Positions 17,683 through 26,338 of a DNA stretch of 64,000 nucleotides are shown one piece after another; positions within the stretch are counted from its first letter, which is position 1, and each line of letters starts with the position of its first letter. A program made the translations under genes and the position numbers. The notes under the pieces were generated by a model. That model was not told the origin of the DNA, did no database searches, and saw nothing but the letters and a program-made list of their open reading frames with translations. Origin of the DNA: Anaerolineae bacterium (GTDB lineage Bacteria > Chloroflexota > Anaerolineae > DUEN01); assembly GCA_025060615.1 (NCBI GenBank), contig JANXBS010000001.1, positions 157,577-221,576 of the forward strand, in the 5' to 3' direction.

Positions 17683-19497
17683 ATGTCAGATTTCAAGATG
17701 AATCCACCACAGAATCGGCTCGTGGGCGCAATGCCCAAGATCGGCATCCGGCCCACCATTGACGGCCGGCGCAAGGGGGTGCGCGAATCGCTAGAGGAAC
17801 AGACGATGGCCTTGGCTCGCGCTGTGGCAGACTTGCTGACGTCTAACCTACGCCACTCGAATGGGCTGCCCGTCGAGTGCGTCATCGCCGACACGTGCAT
17901 CGGCGGGCTGGCAGAGTCCGCGCAAGCAGCCGAGAAGTTCGCCCGCGAGGGGGTGGGCGTCTCCATCACCGTCACGCCTTGTTGGTGCTACGGCTCTGAG
18001 ACGATGGACATGGACCCATACATTCCCAAAGCGATCTGGGGGTTCAACGGCACTGAACGCCCTGGCGCCGTCTACCTAGCGGCGGTCCTAGCTGCGCACA
18101 ATCAGAAGGGGTTGCCTGCCTTCAGCATCTACGGGCGGGACGTCCAGGACGCCGGCGATACCACGATCCCGGATGATGTGAAGGAGAAACTACTGCGGTT
18201 CGCCAAGGCTGGGCTGGCCGTTGCCACCATGCGCGGCAAGTCGTACTTGTCCATGGGCAATGTCTCCATGGGCATCGCCGGTTCCATTGTAGATCATGCC
18301 TTCTTCGAGAGCTACCTGGGCATGAAGGTGATGACCGTGGACATGACCGAGTTCGTGCGCCGCATGGACGAGGGGATCTACGACAAAGAGGAGTTCGCCC
18401 GTGCCATGCAGTGGGTGAAGAAATACTGCAAGGAAGGGCGAGAGTATAACCCGCCCGAGAAGCAACGTAGTCGAGCTCAAAAGGATAAGGACTGGGAGAC
18501 CGTAGTCAAAATGACGATGATTGCCCGCGATCTGATGGTAGGTAACCCACGGCTGGCGGAGATAGGCTATGGCGAGGAGGCGCTGGGGCACAATGCCATC
18601 GTCGCCGGCTTCCAGGGGCAGCGTCAGTGGACCGACCACTTCCCTAATGGCGATTTCATGGAGGCGATCCTCAACTCTTCATTCGATTGGAATGGGATCC
18701 GCGAGCCCTACATCGTCGCTACTGAGAACGACTGTCTCAACGGCGTCTCCATGTTGATCGGGCATCTCCTGACCGACCGCGCCCAGATCTTCGCCGATGT
18801 GCGCACTTATTGGAGCCCGGCTGCGGTCAAGCGGGTGACTGGCTACGAGCTGACGGGAATGACCGCTGGCGGAGTAATTCACCTGATCAACTCCGGCGCG
18901 GCCACGCTGGACGCCACCGGGCAGCAGGCGGTGAATGGCCACCCGGTCATGAAGCCATTCTGGGAGATCACTCCTGAAGAAGCCGAGCGTTGCCTGGCGG
19001 CGACCACCTGGTATCCGGCCATCACAGAGTATTTCCGCGGCGGTGGCTTCTCGTCCAGCTTCCTGACCAAGGGGGGGATGCCAGTCACCATGTTCCGGAT
19101 CAACCTGGTCAAAGGGCTGGGACCAGTCCTGCAACTGGCCGAGGGGTACACAGTGGATTTGCCGGAAGAGGTACACCACGTTCTGAATGAACGCACCAAT
19201 CCTACTTGGCCAACACACTGGTTCGTGCCCATTTTGACGGGTAGCGGGCCGTTCCGAGATGTCTACTCGGTGATGGCGAACTGGGGCGCCAACCATGGGA
19301 CGATCAGCTATGGCCATATCGGCGCTGAGCTGATCACGCTGGCGTCCATGCTGCGCATCCCCGTCTCCATGCACAACGTGCCAGAAGAGAAGATCTTCCG
19401 TCCCAGCGCCTGGAGCGCCTTCGGCGCGATGGACCCCCAGGGGGCGGACTTCCGCGCCTGTGCAAACTTCGGGCCGTTATACGGGAGGTATTGCTAA
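17683..19497 (+). CDS. fucI: L-fucose isomerase
   Basis: Converts L-fucose to L-fuculose (and often D-arabinose to D-ribulose) with Mn2+. The 604-residue product closely follows the E. coli FucI pattern: [13 protein letters not shown] at the N-terminus, [37 protein letters not shown] with the metal/catalytic Glu and Asp, [10 protein letters not shown] and the C-terminal [14 protein letters not shown]. Start ATG 17683 is eight bases after AGGAGG (17669-17674); the upstream ATG 17662 precedes that site and is rejected. Fuculokinase and fuculose-1-phosphate aldolase are not in the window, so the isomerase route must be completed elsewhere. Confidence 0.97.
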   Translation: MSDFKMNPPQNRLVGAMPKIGIRPTIDGRRKGVRESLEEQTMALARAVADLLTSNLRHSNGLPVECVIADTCIGGLAESAQAAEKFAREGVGVSITVTPCWCYGSETMDMDPYIPKAIWGFNGTERPGAVYLAAVLAAHNQKGLPAFSIYGRDVQDAGDTTIPDDVKEKLLRFAKAGLAVATMRGKSYLSMGNVSMGIAGSIVDHAFFESYLGMKVMTVDMTEFVRRMDEGIYDKEEFARAMQWVKKYCKEGREYNPPEKQRSRAQKDKDWETVVKMTMIARDLMVGNPRLAEIGYGEEALGHNAIVAGFQGQRQWTDHFPNGDFMEAILNSSFDWNGIREPYIVATENDCLNGVSMLIGHLLTDRAQIFADVRTYWSPAAVKRVTGYELTGMTAGGVIHLINSGAATLDATGQQAVNGHPVMKPFWEITPEEAERCLAATTWYPAITEYFRGGGFSSSFLTKGGMPVTMFRINLVKGLGPVLQLAEGYTVDLPEEVHHVLNERTNPTWPTHWFVPILTGSGPFRDVYSVMANWGANHGTISYGHIGAELITLASMLRIPVSMHNVPEEKIFRPSAWSAFGAMDPQGADFRACANFGPLYGRYC

Positions 19498-19830
19498 ACG
19501 CGCATCTAGGCCGGCCATAGATTCAGGGAGGGCTCTCCCTCTTGCAAGGGTAGTTCTTTCAGCTGCACCTTTTTCAGCCCAAATGGAGCGGTGTTGGTCT
19601 AGCCGTTTGCCTGCCTGCTCTTCCCTTATCCTAAGGGATTGCAGGCTAAGGGAGACGGGTAAAAGGCTAGCAAAAAGGCTTTTCTGGAGGGGTGAAATGC
19701 CCCTCCAGACCTCCCCTAATCCTGCGGATAGGCCTGGCATGGCCACTGGACCCAAAAACCCGCTCTTGTGAGAGATCCTCCCTGGCCCGATGGCCTAGGT
19801 GACTGTTGCCTGTCCTGTTTCTAGGCCAGG
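19498..19830. other. Intergenic region between convergent genes, several hairpins
   Basis: About 333 bases with no supportable gene. It contains a nested hairpin at 19613-19646 (GCCTGC/GCAGGC outer stem, TCCCTTA/TAAGGGA inner stem with a triloop), a 10-bp stem at 19683-19709 (TCTGGAGGGG / CCCCTCCAGA), and an 8-bp stem at 19791-19828 (TGGCCTAG / CTAGGCCA). None has a clear T-run. They probably form the transcription end zone for fucI and for the opposing gene at 19831. Confidence 0.6.
19683..19709. repeat. Perfect inverted repeat downstream of fucI
   Basis: Ten-base arms TCTGGAGGGG and CCCCTCCAGA around a seven-base loop. It is terminator-like in structure but lacks a following T-run on either strand; possibly an mRNA 3' end stabiliser for fucI. 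Confidence 0.6.
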
Positions 19831-21258
19831 CTAGCCAGGGTGGGCAGGAGAAACGCCGCCGCGATCGCGAAATGCCCGCCAACCAGCCTCGAACGCGCGC
19901 CAATCCACGTTCAACACCTGGCTGAGCGCCTCGTCCAGCGTAGGGTACTCGCCTAAGGCATCTAACAACGGCCCGAACACCTCTGGCCCCCAGGTCATGG
20001 CGATGTAGGTTGCCGCTTCGCGCGCCTGTCGGCGAAGGTCTTCGGAGTCCACCGGATCACCCTGTAAAGCCTGTCCCACCGCCGTCAGCGGGGCCCAAGG
20101 CAGAGCCCTGTCTTCGGCAGCTTGTGGCTCCGCCAGCCATTCGGCGATGCCGATCGCCAGCGCCCACGCGCCGTCTACATCCTCTTGCCTTCCCACTAAC
20201 AATCCCAGCCGATCACGCACCATCACCTCAGCCAGCTCACGGCGCAGCCCGAGAAGCCATGGAGCAGGCACCTCTCCCCCAACACGCCATCCACTCCACG
20301 TGGGAGATGGGTATGCGATCCACAAGGCCGCGTTCCTCTCTTGGACTCTGAGCCGCCAGGCCGAGCGCGCCCACGGCTCGGAAGGCTGAAGGACCTGGAA
20401 GCCTCGGAGCGCACGGCCTAGATCGCGCGCGCCCAGCCGCATTCGGATCGCATCGCGCGTCAGAGGGAGGGGCACTGGGCTTAAGACACGGATCCGGGCA
20501 TCGCCCTGGAAAGAGCCAAACAGGGCGGGCGGGGCCAATGAAGGGCGAAATAAGCGCTTTTCAGCGGCCTGTATCGGTGTCCCCAGCGCTTCCGCATCTG
20601 CCGTCAGCTCTATGATCGCCCGGCAGCGCTCTGGCGGCGTTCCAATCCAACGACAGCTCTGAGCGGCGAAATCATTCAGGGCAGGGGCCAGCTGCCGGGC
20701 TATCTCTTCATCCCGACCACGATACCGCAAGGTCAGATGCGCTGTAGCCATTTCTGCAGGATCACCCCAGGTAGCCCAACTAGGACGCGTCAAGAACCAA
20801 CGTCCCTCCCGCAACACGAAATCCCAGCGCGCCAGCCAGTGCTCCTCACCCTGGCTCAACACCACCGCAGCCTCTGCTCGCTCGCCATCGAACTTCACCT
20901 CTCGAACAGTGATCGGCAGCACTGGTTGCCGGCCGCTCTCTTGCCAGGCTGCCCACCAAGCCGACTGATAGGCTCGCCACTCCGTATCCTTCGGATCCAT
21001 CAAGGCCAGAAACGCTGACCAGTTATGGTCGGTCAGGTGCGTGCGGAGCCTGGCAACGACTGCTTCCAGATCCATCCGCAGCGCCTGCTGTGCCTGTCGG
21101 TATCGCCAGCCGATCCCGAGGGCCATGCCCAATCCAAACGCCAGCATCGCCAGCGGAACAAGCCACAGCCAAGCGAGTCTTCGTCGCTGGGATGTCCGGG
21201 GACGCGCTCTCAGCTCTCGCACCTCTTCGCCGGTTTGCCACTCGAATTGGATGCTCAT
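19831..21258 (-). CDS. Unknown membrane-anchored protein, possible degenerate gluzincin-like
   Basis: Not recognised with confidence (475 aa). Residues about 30-50 form one transmembrane helix (LVPLAMLAFGLGMALGI) after a basic stretch, so the bulk is likely extracytoplasmic. A pre-domain with WSAFLALMDPKD resembles a SnoaL/NTF2-like or related spacer. The C-terminal half contains LGLRRELAEVMVRDRLG, where peptidase-MA-type metalloproteases have H-E-L-x-H; the two His are replaced, so if it is related it is inactive. ATG 21258 follows a GTG at 21261 in the same frame. It converges on fucI and is followed upstream by birA on the same strand. Confidence 0.75.
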   Translation of the reverse strand: MSIQFEWQTGEEVRELRARPRTSQRRRLAWLWLVPLAMLAFGLGMALGIGWRYRQAQQALRMDLEAVVARLRTHLTDHNWSAFLALMDPKDTEWRAYQSAWWAAWQESGRQPVLPITVREVKFDGERAEAAVVLSQGEEHWLARWDFVLREGRWFLTRPSWATWGDPAEMATAHLTLRYRGRDEEIARQLAPALNDFAAQSCRWIGTPPERCRAIIELTADAEALGTPIQAAEKRLFRPSLAPPALFGSFQGDARIRVLSPVPLPLTRDAIRMRLGARDLGRALRGFQVLQPSEPWARSAWRLRVQERNAALWIAYPSPTWSGWRVGGEVPAPWLLGLRRELAEVMVRDRLGLLVGRQEDVDGAWALAIGIAEWLAEPQAAEDRALPWAPLTAVGQALQGDPVDSEDLRRQAREAATYIAMTWGPEVFGPLLDALGEYPTLDEALSQVLNVDWRAFEAGWRAFRDRGGVSPAHPG

Positions 21259-21273
21259 CACCTATCAACCGCC

Positions 21274-21352
21274 GACCGTGGACCGCGGACCGTAGACGAT
21301 GGACAACGGACGCAGCTATGAGCTATCATTCATGGTCCGTCGTCCATCGTCT
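21274..21352. repeat. GAC-phased heptanucleotide repeat with inverted arm
   Basis: From 21274 to 21315 there are six consecutive seven-base units each starting GAC (GACCGTG, GACCGCG, GACCGTA, GACGATG, GACAACG, GACGCAG). After a 23-base spacer, 21335-21352 is the reverse complement of AGACGATGGACAACGGAC with one mismatch, so a long cruciform can form. It spans the gap between the two genes and the last codons of birA. Related copies are at 32830-32850 and 63044-63090. Confidence 0.75.
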
Positions 21353-22126
21353 GACATCTCCTGTCCAAACCGCCTCCACCTCGCCATCTATGCGCCGGAC
21401 CAGCAGCGCGCCCTCCTCGCTCACCCCGATGGCAACGCCCGCTAGCGAGCCATCTGGCGTTACCACCAACACCGCCTCACCCAGCCACAACAGGCGGGAG
21501 GCCCATTCGACATGGCAGGGTTGGCCGGCCAGCAGGGCCTCGTAGCGGGCCTCCGTACGCTCCAACAACGCCAACAGCAGCGTCTCTCGCTCCACCGGAC
21601 GATTCGCCTCGACATGCAACGAAGTAGCGATAGCCCGTAGCTCCGGCTGATCGGCGAACTCTACCGTCACATTGATGCCGATGCCCACGATCGCATGGTC
21701 CAGCGCGCGGCCATCTGGGGACAGCCGACTTTCCACCAAGATGCCGCCTACTTTTCGCCCTCTCGCATACAGATCATTGGGCCATTTGAGCGCCACAGGC
21801 ACGGCGCAAACGGCCTCAATGGCCTCTGCAGCCGCCAGTCCAGCCACCATCGTCAGCTGCTGTGCTTGGGAAGGCGATAGGCTCGGCCGCAGCAATAGGG
21901 AGAGCAACAGCGCTCCGCCGTAAGGAGCCCACCATGAGCGCCCCTGCCGGCCACGGCCAGCGGTCTGCTCCTCAGCGAGCACCACAGTCCCCTCCGGCCA
22001 GCCGCGCGCGGCTAGGTATGCGGCTAGATTTTGGGTGGATGACAGGCGCGGCGCGTACACCAACGGCCGTCCCATCACCCTGGTTCGCAAACGAGAAGCC
22101 ACCGCCATCAGATCGAGTCGTCTCAT
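21326..22126 (-). CDS. birA: Biotin--[acetyl-CoA carboxylase] ligase
   Basis: Attaches biotin to carboxylase carrier proteins via biotinyl-AMP. The 266-residue product has SSTQNLAAYLA, the biotin-binding loop GRGRQGRSWW, LKWPNDLYARGRKVGGILVE and GIGINV, all diagnostic, then a small C-terminal SH3-like domain. It lacks the N-terminal helix-turn-helix of E. coli BirA and is therefore a monofunctional ligase rather than a repressor. ATG 22126 is preferred over an upstream TTG at 22168 because homology begins there. The C-terminal codons run into the heptad repeat element, so the last few residues are repeat-derived. It is divergent from the ABC-F gene. Confidence 0.93.
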   Translation of the reverse strand: MRRLDLMAVASRLRTRVMGRPLVYAPRLSSTQNLAAYLAARGWPEGTVVLAEEQTAGRGRQGRSWWAPYGGALLLSLLLRPSLSPSQAQQLTMVAGLAAAEAIEAVCAVPVALKWPNDLYARGRKVGGILVESRLSPDGRALDHAIVGIGINVTVEFADQPELRAIATSLHVEANRPVERETLLLALLERTEARYEALLAGQPCHVEWASRLLWLGEAVLVVTPDGSLAGVAIGVSEEGALLVRRIDGEVEAVWTGDVRRWTTDHE

Positions 22127-22216
22127 ATCAGCGCAAGGGTACTGCAATCGTCCCAGGCTGTCAAGCAAAGTGGGCCACGAGCGTCAGGGCAAAAGGCACT
22201 AAGGCGATGAGCCCCG

Positions 22217-22247
22217 TTGCCCTGTTATCTGATCTCTGTGGTATAAT
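22217..22247 (+). promoter_or_regulatory. Candidate promoter of the ABC-F gene
   Basis: A perfect TATAAT at 22242-22247 with a weak TTGCCC 19 bases upstream (22217-22222). The predicted start near 22254 gives a leader of about 20 bases before the gene at 22275. Confidence 0.6.
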
Positions 22248-22274
22248 AGCCCGGATTCTCCGAGGAACTGCGGG

Positions 22275-24188
22275 ATGTCTCTACTGATCGCCAGTGGGCT
22301 GGCCAAATCATACGGCGCGCTAGACGTCTTCGAGCAGGTCGAAGTGCGCGTTGAACACGGTGACCGTATCGGCTTGGTGGGGCCTAACGGCCAGGGCAAG
22401 ACTACGCTACTAAAGATTCTGGCCGGGCTTGAGCCCCCTTCCGCCGGCATGGTGACGCGAGCGCGCGGGCTGCGCATAGGCTATCTGCCCCAGGATCCGC
22501 CTTCACCCGGTGCACATACGCTGTATGCCGATCTGCTTAACGTCTTCGCCGGTTTGCAAGCACAGGGAGAAGCCCTGTATGTCCTTGAACAGCAGATTGA
22601 AAGGACCGCAGACGAGGCCGAACTAGAACGCCTCCTCAATCAATACGGCGAGCTGCAATCGCGCTTCGAGTTGACCGGTGGCTATTGGTACGAGCTGCGC
22701 ATTTGCCAGGTGCTGAGCGGGCTAGGGTTTCAGGAAGAGGACTACCATCGGCCGCTGGCGCACCTAAGCGGCGGCCAACGCACGCGCGCCTTGCTCGCCC
22801 GCCTTCTGCTGGAGCAGCCTGATCTACTGCTCCTAGATGAGCCAACCAACCATCTTGACCTGGAAGCGATGGAATGGCTGGAGGAGACGCTGCTTCAGTG
22901 GAAGGGCGCCTTGGTGGTGGTAGCCCATGACCGCTATTTCCTGGATAGGGTGGTCACCCGCGTCTGGGAACTAGCGCACGGCCGGCTGGAGGCTTATCGG
23001 GGTAACTACAGTTACTACATCTTTCAACGTCAAGAACGGCTCAAGGCGCAACAACGGCTCTGGGAGAAACAGCAAGAGTATATCGCTCAGACTGAAGACT
23101 TCATCCGCCGCTATAGAGCCGGCCAACGCAGCCGAGAGGCCCGAGGGCGGCTGCGCCGACTTGAACGCTTTAAGGCAGAGGAGCTTATCGAGCGTCCACG
23201 GGAACAGCCGCGCATCCGCCTGGACATCGCCAGTCGAATCCGCTCCGGTGACCTAGTGCTGGCGACCAAAGATCTGGTAGTCGGGTATGACTCCGCCGCG
23301 CCGTTGTTCCATTGCCCTGACTTGGAGATCCGACGTGGTCATACAGTGGCCCTCATTGGGCCCAACGGGGCAGGGAAGACCACTTTCCTGAAGACGATCC
23401 TCGGCGAGATCCCGCCGCTAGCGGGCCGGATTCGCATCGGCGCCAGCGTCGAGATAGGGTATTTGGCCCAAACGCAGGCCGGCTTGAATCCCCAGCAAAC
23501 CGTGCTGGATGCTATCCTAGAAGTTGCGCCTCGCCTGACCATCGAGGAGGCACGGCGATTTTTGGGGCGCTTCCTGTTCACCGGCGATGACGCGTTCCAG
23601 ACGATTGGGACGTTAAGCGGCGGACAGCGCAGCCGGATCGCCCTGGCACGCTTGGCCTTGAAAGGGGCAAACTTCCTAATCCTGGATGAGCCGACGAACC
23701 ACCTGGACCTGGAGTCACAGGAGACCTTACAGGACGTCTTGAGTCGGTTCTCTGGCACAATCTTGCTGGTAACTCATGACCGCTACCTTGCCCAGGCACT
23801 AGCCACGCATATCTGGGAGCTACGCAATGGAGAGCTACGTGTCTACGAGGGCGGGTATAACGCCTACCTGGCCCAGCGTGCCGCCGAGCGAGGAGGCACG
23901 CAGGTCACGATAACGATGAGCCGGCCGTCCTCCAGCGCCCAGGAAGCACGTGAGCGAATGCGCGAGGAACGTCGTCAGCGCCAGGCACAGCGTCGTCGAG
24001 CCGAGCGGGCAGCCGCCCTAGAGCATGAGATCCAGGCTTTGGAATCGGAATTGGCACAACTGGCCTCCGCTATCGATGCGGCGAGCCGGCAGCAGGCGCT
24101 GGACCAGGTGCAGCAACTAGGTGTACAATACGTAGCCATCGAGGAGCGGCTGCATCAGCTCATGGAGGAATGGGCCTCTCTGGTGTAA
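22275..24188 (+). CDS. ABC-F family ATPase (ribosome-associated/antibiotic-resistance type)
   Basis: Soluble protein (637 aa) with two ABC ATPase domains and no membrane spans. Walker A motifs are GPNGQGKT (about 37) and GPNGAGKT (about 362); signatures are LSGGQRTRALLAR and LSGGQRSRIALAR; both Walker B sites end LLLDEPTNHLDLE or LILDEPTNHLDLE. A charged interdomain linker (about 240-300) and a C-terminal Arg/Gln/Glu coiled coil (about 545-637) match Uup/YdiF-like ABC-F proteins that act on the ribosome. It lies 16 bases before coaE. Which ABC-F subgroup it belongs to cannot be settled here. Confidence 0.94.
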   Translation: MSLLIASGLAKSYGALDVFEQVEVRVEHGDRIGLVGPNGQGKTTLLKILAGLEPPSAGMVTRARGLRIGYLPQDPPSPGAHTLYADLLNVFAGLQAQGEALYVLEQQIERTADEAELERLLNQYGELQSRFELTGGYWYELRICQVLSGLGFQEEDYHRPLAHLSGGQRTRALLARLLLEQPDLLLLDEPTNHLDLEAMEWLEETLLQWKGALVVVAHDRYFLDRVVTRVWELAHGRLEAYRGNYSYYIFQRQERLKAQQRLWEKQQEYIAQTEDFIRRYRAGQRSREARGRLRRLERFKAEELIERPREQPRIRLDIASRIRSGDLVLATKDLVVGYDSAAPLFHCPDLEIRRGHTVALIGPNGAGKTTFLKTILGEIPPLAGRIRIGASVEIGYLAQTQAGLNPQQTVLDAILEVAPRLTIEEARRFLGRFLFTGDDAFQTIGTLSGGQRSRIALARLALKGANFLILDEPTNHLDLESQETLQDVLSRFSGTILLVTHDRYLAQALATHIWELRNGELRVYEGGYNAYLAQRAAERGGTQVTITMSRPSSSAQEARERMREERRQRQAQRRRAERAAALEHEIQALESELAQLASAIDAASRQQALDQVQQLGVQYVAIEERLHQLMEEWASLV

Positions 24189-24204
24189 CACCAGTGGACA
24201 TGAC

Positions 24205-24870
24205 ATGACGATCGTCATCGGGCTGACAGGAAACATCGCAACGGGGAAAAGCACTGTTGCGCGGTTGCTGGCAGAATGGGGGGCCTACGTCATTGACGCC
24301 GATCAAATAGCGCACCAAGCCATCGCCCCTGATGGGCCGGCCTATCGAGCTGTACTGGAGGCGTTTGGCGACGATCTGGTGCGGGAGGATGGTACGGTTG
24401 ACCGACAGCGGCTAGCTGAGATCGTCTTTGCCGATCCAGCTGCGCTGGCCAGGCTGGAGGCTATCGTCCATCCGGCCGTGTTTGAGCTCATCCGAGAGGA
24501 GATCCGCCGCGTAACTGCCGCCGCTGATCCCAATGGACCCCAGCCGGTGATCGTCATTGAGGCGATCAAGCTGCTGGAGGCTGGGCTGAGCGTCACTTTA
24601 TGCGATCAAGTGTGGGTAGTGACGGCATCGCCTGAGCAACAAGTGCAACGCCTGGCACAGCGACGTGGAATGACAGAGCGAGAAGCTCTCCAGCGGATGG
24701 CAGCTCAATCTCCTCAAGCGGAAAAGATCCGCTACGCAGATGTTGTGATTAACAATAGTGGGCAGTGGGAGGATACCGCTGCCCAGGTGCGGGCAGCGTG
24801 GGCAACCTTTGTGGAACCCCGAAGATGGGATCGGGAGAGCAAGCATGAACAGCATACGACGCTTCTATGA
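24205..24870 (+). CDS. coaE: Dephospho-CoA kinase
   Basis: Last step of coenzyme A synthesis, phosphorylation of the 3'-hydroxyl of dephospho-CoA. The 221-residue protein has the P-loop GLTGNIATGKST at the N-terminus, DADQIAH at about 33, the IVHP motif at about 92 and a C-terminal LID region with QRLAQRRGMTEREA. It directly follows the ABC-F gene, and its last 26 bases overlap the next small gene, implying translational coupling. Confidence 0.95.
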   Translation: MTIVIGLTGNIATGKSTVARLLAEWGAYVIDADQIAHQAIAPDGPAYRAVLEAFGDDLVREDGTVDRQRLAEIVFADPAALARLEAIVHPAVFELIREEIRRVTAAADPNGPQPVIVIEAIKLLEAGLSVTLCDQVWVVTASPEQQVQRLAQRRGMTEREALQRMAAQSPQAEKIRYADVVINNSGQWEDTAAQVRAAWATFVEPRRWDRESKHEQHTTLL

Positions 24871-25075
24871 TGAGCATCCCAACCTGAGCGCCTGGATTGT
24901 GTTGTCCATTGGAATGTTGATCATTGTGGTGTGGTCGGCGCGTCATGTAGGATTCTTGCCAGGGCAATGGGTGGCGCTGGGGATAGCGACCATCCTGTTA
25001 GCTGGCCTGTGCGTGTGGATCATCAGCTGGGAGGATAAAGAGGAAGCAGAAGACGAGCAGCAGGCGAATGGATGA
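24845..25075 (+). CDS. Small two-span membrane protein, unknown
   Basis: Protein of 76 residues starting MNSIRRFYDEHPNLSAW. Two hydrophobic helices (about 17-36 and 42-62) are followed by an acidic tail (EDKEEAEDEQQ). ATG 24845 follows GGGAG; a longer open frame from 24758 lies inside coaE and is not used. The 26-base overlap with coaE suggests co-translation. I do not recognise the family. Confidence 0.72.
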   Translation: MNSIRRFYDEHPNLSAWIVLSIGMLIIVVWSARHVGFLPGQWVALGIATILLAGLCVWIISWEDKEEAEDEQQANG

Positions 25076-25147
25076 GCGGACCCAATGAGGCATTTCCGTC
25101 AGCTTGTTGACTGGCCGATTGATTGACACGTTCGGCCCGGCAATTCG

Positions 25148-26323
25148 ATGGTGGATATGAGCACCAACAAGCGTGATTACTACGAGGTTCTGGGGGTCAG
25201 CCGAAACGCTACCCAGGAAGAGATCAAAAAAGCCTACCGACGCCTGGCGCGCCAATATCATCCCGACGTTAACAAAAGCCCTGACGCTGAGGAGCGTTTC
25301 AAGGAGATCAACGAGGCCTACGAAGTGCTCAGCGATGCGGAGAAGCGCGCCGCCTATGATCGCTTCGGACATGCGGCGACTCAGGGCGCCGGCATGGGGG
25401 GCTTCGGCGGCTTTGGCGGCTTCGGCGACATGGGCTTCGGCTCTATCTTCGAAGACCTGTTCGGTGGGTTTGGCATGCGCACTACGGCTGCTCAGCGCGC
25501 GCCTGTGCGTGGGGCCGACTTGCGCATAGATGTGCGGCTAACCTTCCAAGAGGCGGTCTTCGGCTGCACCAAGGAGCTGGAAGTCCCCCGCCTGGAGATA
25601 TGCCCGCATTGTAATGGGAGCGGTGCTGAGCCCGGGACCAGCCCGATCCGCTGTCCGCAGTGCAACGGTCTGGGCGAGGTGCAGCGCCGTCAACAGAGCC
25701 CGCTATTCGGTGTCATCGTCACCCGCACCACATGCCCGCGCTGTGAAGGCGTGGGGGAGATCGTGACCACCCCGTGTACCGAGTGCCGTGGTGCCAAGCG
25801 AGTACGGCGCGTGCGACGCATCCAAGTGGACATCCCCGCTGGCGTGGACGATGGCACGCAGATTCGTCTAGCTGGCGAGGGCGAAGCTGGCCTACGTGGA
25901 GGGCCTCCTGGCAACCTGTATGTGGTGCTCAGCGTCGAACCCCATCCTCTGTTCCAGCGGCGCGACCACGACATCTGGCTGGAGATGCCGATTAACATTG
26001 TCCAGGCGGCCCTGGGAGCCGAGATCGAAGTGCCCACATTGGACGGGCCGACGAAGTTGAAGATCCCACCCGGCACTCAGCATGGCACCGTCTTCCGGCT
26101 ACGTGAGAAAGGCGTACCCTATCTTCGCCGGCGCGGCCGCGGAGACCAGCTGATCTCCGTACGCGTAGTGGTCCCCACTGAGCTCACCGACGAGCAGAGA
26201 CAGCTCCTGAAGCGGTTGGGAGAGACGTTGGGTACGAAAAACCCGAGTACGGAAGGCCGGACCGTCTTTGATCGAATCATAGATGCCATCGGCGATGCCT
26301 TCAAGGGACCAGAATCGGGATGA
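25148..26323 (+). CDS. dnaJ: Chaperone DnaJ (type I Hsp40)
   Basis: Co-chaperone that stimulates DnaK ATPase and binds unfolded protein. The 391-residue product has an N-terminal J domain with Y-H-P-D, a Gly/Phe-rich linker (about 80-105), a zinc-binding region with [24 protein letters not shown] and a degenerate fourth repeat CTECRGAK, then the two C-terminal beta domains. A second ATG at 25157 has a GGTGG site and may be the true start. No dnaK, grpE or hrcA is nearby and I see no CIRCE element; instead it heads the prmA-rsmE pair. Confidence 0.95.
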   Translation: MVDMSTNKRDYYEVLGVSRNATQEEIKKAYRRLARQYHPDVNKSPDAEERFKEINEAYEVLSDAEKRAAYDRFGHAATQGAGMGGFGGFGGFGDMGFGSIFEDLFGGFGMRTTAAQRAPVRGADLRIDVRLTFQEAVFGCTKELEVPRLEICPHCNGSGAEPGTSPIRCPQCNGLGEVQRRQQSPLFGVIVTRTTCPRCEGVGEIVTTPCTECRGAKRVRRVRRIQVDIPAGVDDGTQIRLAGEGEAGLRGGPPGNLYVVLSVEPHPLFQRRDHDIWLEMPINIVQAALGAEIEVPTLDGPTKLKIPPGTQHGTVFRLREKGVPYLRRRGRGDQLISVRVVVPTELTDEQRQLLKRLGETLGTKNPSTEGRTVFDRIIDAIGDAFKGPESG

Positions 26324-26338
26324 CGTCGTCGGAGCGCT

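Noticed and set aside
18679-19374. Long antisense open frame (231 codons) inside fucI
   Set aside because: Antisense to a firmly identified gene in high-GC sequence, with no family pattern or ribosome site; a shadow frame.
25076-25160. CIRCE/HrcA operator upstream of dnaJ
   Set aside because: No TTAGCACTC-type inverted repeat is found; TTGACT and TTGACA boxes there lack matching -10 elements.
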